From the NCBI RefSeq assembly GCF_009826935.1, contig NZ_WUMN01000002.1, positions 372,001 through 436,000 on the forward strand: a stretch of DNA of 64,000 nt, written 5' to 3'. The position numbers were made by a program, and so were the translations under genes. Positions within the stretch are counted from its first letter, which is position 1, and each line of letters opens with the position of its first letter. Of this stretch, positions 60,218-64,000 are shown in pieces. This DNA is from Flavobacterium sp. Sd200 (GTDB lineage Bacteria > Bacteroidota > Bacteroidia > Flavobacteriales > Flavobacteriaceae). The notes under the pieces were generated by a model. That model did not search any database, was not told the DNA's origin, and was given only the letters and a program-made list of their open reading frames with translations.

Positions 60218-61633
60218 TTATTCTGCGTTATCTAAAAAATCTTTAATCTTGTCTATGTACTTATCAAAAAAGGATCTCTTCACCCTCTTTTCAGTGCTCT
60301 CTTCAATTATAGGCTCCGGCTTTCTGGCTGCTACGGTTTCAAGCTCGCGTTCCGGTTCCGGTTCTGCTATTACAGGAGCGGCTACTGCTATCGGCTGTGG
60401 CTGCACCTGCTGTCTTGGCACATATTGCGGCACAGGCTTTTGAAGCTCTACCAACGGCGTGGCACTTTGCGTGTGATTGCGAAGACTGTTCATTACAAGA
60501 CCAACGGCAGTGGCATACAGCGGACTCGAAATTTCTTCGTTACTGTTGCCCGCAAGGTGCTCGTTAGGATAGCCTATGCGCGTATCCATTCCGGTTATGT
60601 ATTCTACCAGTTGCTTTATGTGCTGAAGCTGAGAACCACCGCCTGTAAGCACAATGCCTGCAATTAGTTTTTTGCGTGGATCTTCATGGCCGTAAGCTTT
60701 TATTTCGGCAAATACCTGTTCGATGATCTCTACCACGCGGGCATGGATTATTTTAGAAAGGTTTTTAAGCGAAATTTCTTTTGGCTCGCGACCGCGTAAA
60801 CCGGGTATCGAAACAATTTCGTTATCCTTATTCTCGCCCGGCCATGCCGAACCGAATTTTACTTTAAGCAGCTCTGCCTGTTTCTCTATAATAGAGCATC
60901 CTTCTTTAATATCATCAGTAATAACATTACCTCCAAACGGTATTACAGCCGTATGACGGATAATGCCATCTTTAAAAATAGCAAGATCGGTAGTACCGCC
61001 ACCTATATCGATAAGCGCAACACCAGCCTCTTTTTCTTCCTGGCTCAATACGGCATCTGCCGAAGCCAAAGGCTCCAGTGTAAGCCCGGATAGGTCAAGA
61101 CCTGAACTTTTGATACAACGGCCAACGTTGCGGATAGACGAAGCCTGCCCCACAACAATATGGAAACTGCTTTCCAGCCTGCCGCCATACATGCCTATAG
61201 GCTCTTTTATTTCGCCCTGGCCATCTATTTTAAATTCCTGCGGAAGCACGTGTATAATTTCTTCACCCGGCAACATAGCAAGTTTGTGCACCTGTCCAAT
61301 AAGCAGATCAATATCAGCATCGCCAATTACTTCTTCAGGATTGTTCCTGCTAATGTAATCGCTGTGCTGCATACTGCGAATGTGCTGGCCGGCAATGCCC
61401 ACCACCACGTCGTTAATGCGGTAGCCCGAGTTTTGCTCTGCTTCCTGCACGGCCTGCTGTATAGACTGTATGGTTTGGGTAATGTTGTTTACCACTCCCC
61501 TTGCCACACCAAGGCTTTTGGATTTTCCAAGGCCAAGGATCTCCAGCTTACCATACTCATTTTTTTTGCCTATCATGACAACTATCTTGGTTGTCCCGAT
61601 ATCTAAACCTACTGCAATGCTGTCTTTTTCCAT
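60218..61633 (-). CDS. ftsA: Cell division protein FtsA
   Basis: 471 residues of the actin fold: VGLDIGTTKIVVMIGKK at the start, the DIGGGTTDLAIFKDG phosphate-2 motif near residue 215, and GIVLTGGGSQLQHI near 335. The C-terminal amphipathic helix (KRSFFDKYIDKIKDFLD) anchors it to the membrane. It tethers FtsZ filaments. It is 13 bases from ftsZ and 4 bases from ftsQ. Confidence 0.96.
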   Translation of the reverse strand: MEKDSIAVGLDIGTTKIVVMIGKKNEYGKLEILGLGKSKSLGVARGVVNNITQTIQSIQQAVQEAEQNSGYRINDVVVGIAGQHIRSMQHSDYISRNNPEEVIGDADIDLLIGQVHKLAMLPGEEIIHVLPQEFKIDGQGEIKEPIGMYGGRLESSFHIVVGQASSIRNVGRCIKSSGLDLSGLTLEPLASADAVLSQEEKEAGVALIDIGGGTTDLAIFKDGIIRHTAVIPFGGNVITDDIKEGCSIIEKQAELLKVKFGSAWPGENKDNEIVSIPGLRGREPKEISLKNLSKIIHARVVEIIEQVFAEIKAYGHEDPRKKLIAGIVLTGGGSQLQHIKQLVEYITGMDTRIGYPNEHLAGNSNEEISSPLYATAVGLVMNSLRNHTQSATPLVELQKPVPQYVPRQQVQPQPIAVAAPVIAEPEPERELETVAARKPEPIIEESTEKRVKRSFFDKYIDKIKDFLDNAE

Positions 61634-61637
61634 AACT

Positions 61638-62360
61638 CTACTTTTTGGTGCACACCACCTGTTGCGTAAACTTCAGGTTAACTGTCTTGTAATTTGTAAT
61701 CAATGTGTCTTTTTCCGCATCCTGGAGGAATGCCTTATAATTTTTAAATTTCCGCTCAATGTTTATGGGTTTGCCAAACACAATATCGTAGTCGTGCCCT
61801 CTGCTTTTAAATATCATGTTGCCAACTGGCGAAACCGTTAAACCAATAATATTTTTCTTTAAAAAGGTGTCGTCATAAACATAATTCAGCAATTCGTGCA
61901 GTCTCTTTGCATCTGCTTTGGCAATCTCCCCAGTTACCAAAAGCACCCTTGCTGTTTCGTTGTCCGATAGTGGCATTTGCCTGCCCTTATAATCCAGATA
62001 ATACGACTTTGAGCCGTCAAAAATTCTCGCAACCGGCTTTCTTTGTCTTACAAAAGCTTTAAGCTTACCATCTACTGTAGTGTAAACTTCTGCCTTGTCG
62101 ACCATTGGATTAGACTCGAGGCTTTTTTCCACCTTATTCAAATCTACTTGAACTTTTTGGATGCCTGTAACAGCTCCATAATTTTGTATTAACAAGTTAT
62201 TAACCTCTTCTTTTGTAATATAATTCTCATTATCAGCAAACTCAACGCCCGTTTGCGTCATTAATCTGTGCTCATTTCTATTAGATGTAAAGGCATACAA
62301 AAACACCACTACACACAGTATAGCAACCAGTCTTATGTTATCCCAGTTAATTTTTTTCAT
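61638..62360 (-). CDS. ftsQ: Cell division protein FtsQ
   Basis: 240 residues. One membrane helix (about 9-24), then a POTRA-like domain (YITKEEVNNLLIQNYGAVTG, then LNKVEKSLESNPMVDKAEVY) and the beta domain (VFGKPINIERKFKNYKAFL). Overlaps the murC stop by 14 bases. It links early and late division proteins. Confidence 0.92.
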   Translation of the reverse strand: MKKINWDNIRLVAILCVVVFLYAFTSNRNEHRLMTQTGVEFADNENYITKEEVNNLLIQNYGAVTGIQKVQVDLNKVEKSLESNPMVDKAEVYTTVDGKLKAFVRQRKPVARIFDGSKSYYLDYKGRQMPLSDNETARVLLVTGEIAKADAKRLHELLNYVYDDTFLKKNIIGLTVSPVGNMIFKSRGHDYDIVFGKPINIERKFKNYKAFLQDAEKDTLITNYKTVNLKFTQQVVCTKK

Positions 62361-63696
62361 CTAATATTTTTTTAATATCCGGCACCATTTCTCCAATATC
62401 CCCTGCACCTATGGTTACAATAACCTGTGCATCCGTCAGCCTTAAAAGCGGCTGCAAATCGGTCTTACTAACCAGCCTTGCGTTAGGATTTTCTATCTTT
62501 TCTAAAAGCCATTGGCTTGTAATACCTTCAATAGGCAACTCTCTCGCCGGATAAATATCTAACAGCACCACGTCTTCAAACTTAGACAGGCTTTTTGCAA
62601 AACCATCGGCAAAATCACGCGTGCGGCTAAACAGGTGCGGCTGAAATATTGCCAGCACTTTTTTATCGGCATACAACTCGCTCACGGCCTGATATACGGC
62701 ATCGATCTCGGTTGGATGATGCGCATAGTCGTCTATGTAAACCAGGTCTTCTTTTTTTATCTGATACGAAAACCTTCTGCGCACACCTTTAAACGTTTCG
62801 AGTGCCTTTGCAATATCGCTTAGCTCAAGTCCGTACACATTTGCCATAGCAAGGGCAAGCAGCGCATTGGTTATATTATGATGGCCCGGCAAACCGAACC
62901 TTACATCTTTATATGTTTCTTTTGGGCTAACCACATCAAACACATACCAGCCGTTATCTATACGGATGTTTTGTGCCGAATACTCCCCTTCGCCCACGCC
63001 AACGGTTACACCTTCAAGCGGCAGCCCATTGGTAACGAACAGATGGTTTTTATCCTGAACCTTATCTGCAAATTCCCTGAACGATGCCTCGATAGAAGCC
63101 GTATCGCCATAAATATCCAAATGGTCGGCATCCATGCTTGTCACACAGGCAATATCCGGATGCAGATGCAAAAACGAACGGTCAAACTCATCGGCTTCTG
63201 CAACGGTAACCGTTTTGCCGCTGCCTATAAGGTTACTGTTGTAGCCCTCTACCACACCGCCTAAAAAAGCAGTAACATCTACACCATTGGCAAACAATAT
63301 ATGCCCCAGTATGCTCGATGTAGTGGTCTTGCCGTGCGTACCTGCAACAGCAAAGCAAAATGTATCTTTTGTAATAATACCCAAAACCTCGGCACGCTTT
63401 TTAACCTCAAAACCGTTATTTACGAAGTAGTTCCATTGCAGGTGGTTTTTAGGGACCGCAGGGGTTACTACCACAAGCGTATTTTCTTTATTCAAATATT
63501 CTAAACCTATCAGGTTTGTATTGTCTTCAAAATGGATGCTGATACCCTCTGCCTTTAACTCGTCTGTAAGATGGGTAGGCGTGCGGTCGTAACCGGCAAC
63601 GTTCTTGCCTATAAATTTGAAATAGCGCGCTAAGGCACTCATGCCAATACCGCCGATTCCTATAAAATAAACGCTATGTATTTGGTTTATATCCAT
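62347..63696 (-). CDS. murC: UDP-N-acetylmuramate-L-alanine ligase (MurC)
   Basis: 449 residues. The ATP-binding phrase VAGTHGKTTTSS lies at about residue 120, FIGIGGIGMSALA at the N-terminus is the UDP-binding loop, and DDYAHHPTEI is in the C-terminal third. MurC adds L-alanine to UDP-N-acetylmuramate as the first step of the peptide stem. It lies after murG in the usual order of this cluster. Confidence 0.96.
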   Translation of the reverse strand: MDINQIHSVYFIGIGGIGMSALARYFKFIGKNVAGYDRTPTHLTDELKAEGISIHFEDNTNLIGLEYLNKENTLVVVTPAVPKNHLQWNYFVNNGFEVKKRAEVLGIITKDTFCFAVAGTHGKTTTSSILGHILFANGVDVTAFLGGVVEGYNSNLIGSGKTVTVAEADEFDRSFLHLHPDIACVTSMDADHLDIYGDTASIEASFREFADKVQDKNHLFVTNGLPLEGVTVGVGEGEYSAQNIRIDNGWYVFDVVSPKETYKDVRFGLPGHHNITNALLALAMANVYGLELSDIAKALETFKGVRRRFSYQIKKEDLVYIDDYAHHPTEIDAVYQAVSELYADKKVLAIFQPHLFSRTRDFADGFAKSLSKFEDVVLLDIYPARELPIEGITSQWLLEKIENPNARLVSKTDLQPLLRLTDAQVIVTIGAGDIGEMVPDIKKILDEKN

Positions 63697-63927
63697 CTCT
63701 CTTTAAAGGTGCTGAGGGAATTAAGTGCTTAGAGACTGAGACAGTGCTCCTACCCTAAAACCGCATCAACAATATTCTTTTATTTTTTGATTCCCTCAGT
63801 GTCTTACTCCCTTGGGGTTTTATTAAGTTTCTTAGACACTTAGAGACTGAGGTTCCTAGAACTCTTAAGTCTCACCCATATGTGGTTCATGTCTATTATC
63901 TTACGTCTATTATCTATTATCTGCTTT
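63697..63927. other. Intergenic region with short direct and inverted repeats
   Basis: 231 bases between murG and murC. TTAGAGACTGAG occurs at about 63729 and 63840, GAGGGAAT (63714) is inverted by ATTCCCTC (63790), and TCTATTATCT recurs two or three times near 63892-63920. No gene is seen. The repeats may be recombination products typical of flavobacterial intergenic DNA. Confidence 0.5.
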
Positions 63928-64000
63928 CTAAGTTTTTAAGAGCCTTACAATCTCTTCAACTATATCTTTCGTAGCATTTACTTTTGCCAGTTTTTTTATA
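63928..64000 (-). CDS. murG: MurG C-terminus (partial)
   Basis: Only the last 24 codons lie in the window. The stop is TAG at 63928-63930, and the sequence before it reads LAKVNATKDIVEEIVRLLKT, which matches the usual C-terminus of flavobacterial UDP-N-acetylglucosamine transferase MurG. The position just upstream of murC supports this. Confidence is limited by the short length. Confidence 0.7.
   Translation of the reverse strand, partial: IKKLAKVNATKDIVEEIVRLLKT

Overview
The window is from a Bacteroidota genome, most likely a Flavobacterium-type member of Flavobacteriaceae. Support: the murG-murC-ftsQ-ftsA-ftsZ division cluster with a long FtsZ tail, several secreted proteins with type IX secretion (T9SS) C-terminal domains, SusC/SusD and FecI/FecR pairs, a TAnnTTTG-type promoter, and a conjugation operon of the Bacteroidota Tra type.

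Layout. (1) 1-6377, minus strand: two RHS/YD-type cell-surface genes (one cut by the window edge) and a T9SS-sorted repeat protein. (2) 6.4-8.0 kb: a small HTH regulator and a CPBP membrane protease. (3) About 8.1-49.9 kb: an integrative conjugative element (ICE). It has a mobilisation block (coupling protein, relaxase, relaxosome accessory protein, candidate oriT), regulators, a cargo region and a tra operon (TraE to TraN, VirB4/B6/B8/B9/B10-like). It ends at a serine recombinase whose reading frame runs into a tRNA-Leu gene. The left end of the element could not be placed. (4) The cargo at 15-33 kb: two membrane-bound LytTR regulators, a MauE-like redox membrane protein with a small DUF6520-like exported protein, a TlpA-like thioredoxin, a SusC/SusD pair with FecR and FecI, two paralogous small proteins of unknown family, a membrane-anchored peptidoglycan amidase, and an unrecognised three-gene operon. 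(5) 50.0-57.4 kb: ordinary chromosome (DUF2200, HxlR regulator with a divergent NmrA-like oxidoreductase, secreted nuclease, NTF2-like protein, collagen-like protein with a T9SS partner) and a tRNA-Arg flanked by decayed duplicate sites. (6) 57.5-64 kb: YqeY and the division/cell-wall cluster ftsZ, ftsA, ftsQ, murC, murG (partial).

How it works together. The mob genes process DNA at oriT, the coupling protein hands it to the tra-encoded secretion channel, and the recombinase integrates and excises the element beside tRNA-Leu. The channel gene traN has an in-frame amber codon, and a DUF3945-type gene carries two compensating frameshifts, so the element is either decaying or affected by sequence errors. 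In the cargo, FecI, FecR and the STN-bearing SusC form a signal-responsive uptake unit.

The least explained signals are these: a duplicated leader module (conserved upstream box, two hairpins with differing stems, conserved loop and downstream box) in front of susC and of one orphan small gene; roughly 20-bp-phased repeats with LytTR-like half sites next to the LytTR gene; and the duplicated unknown proteins around fecI.
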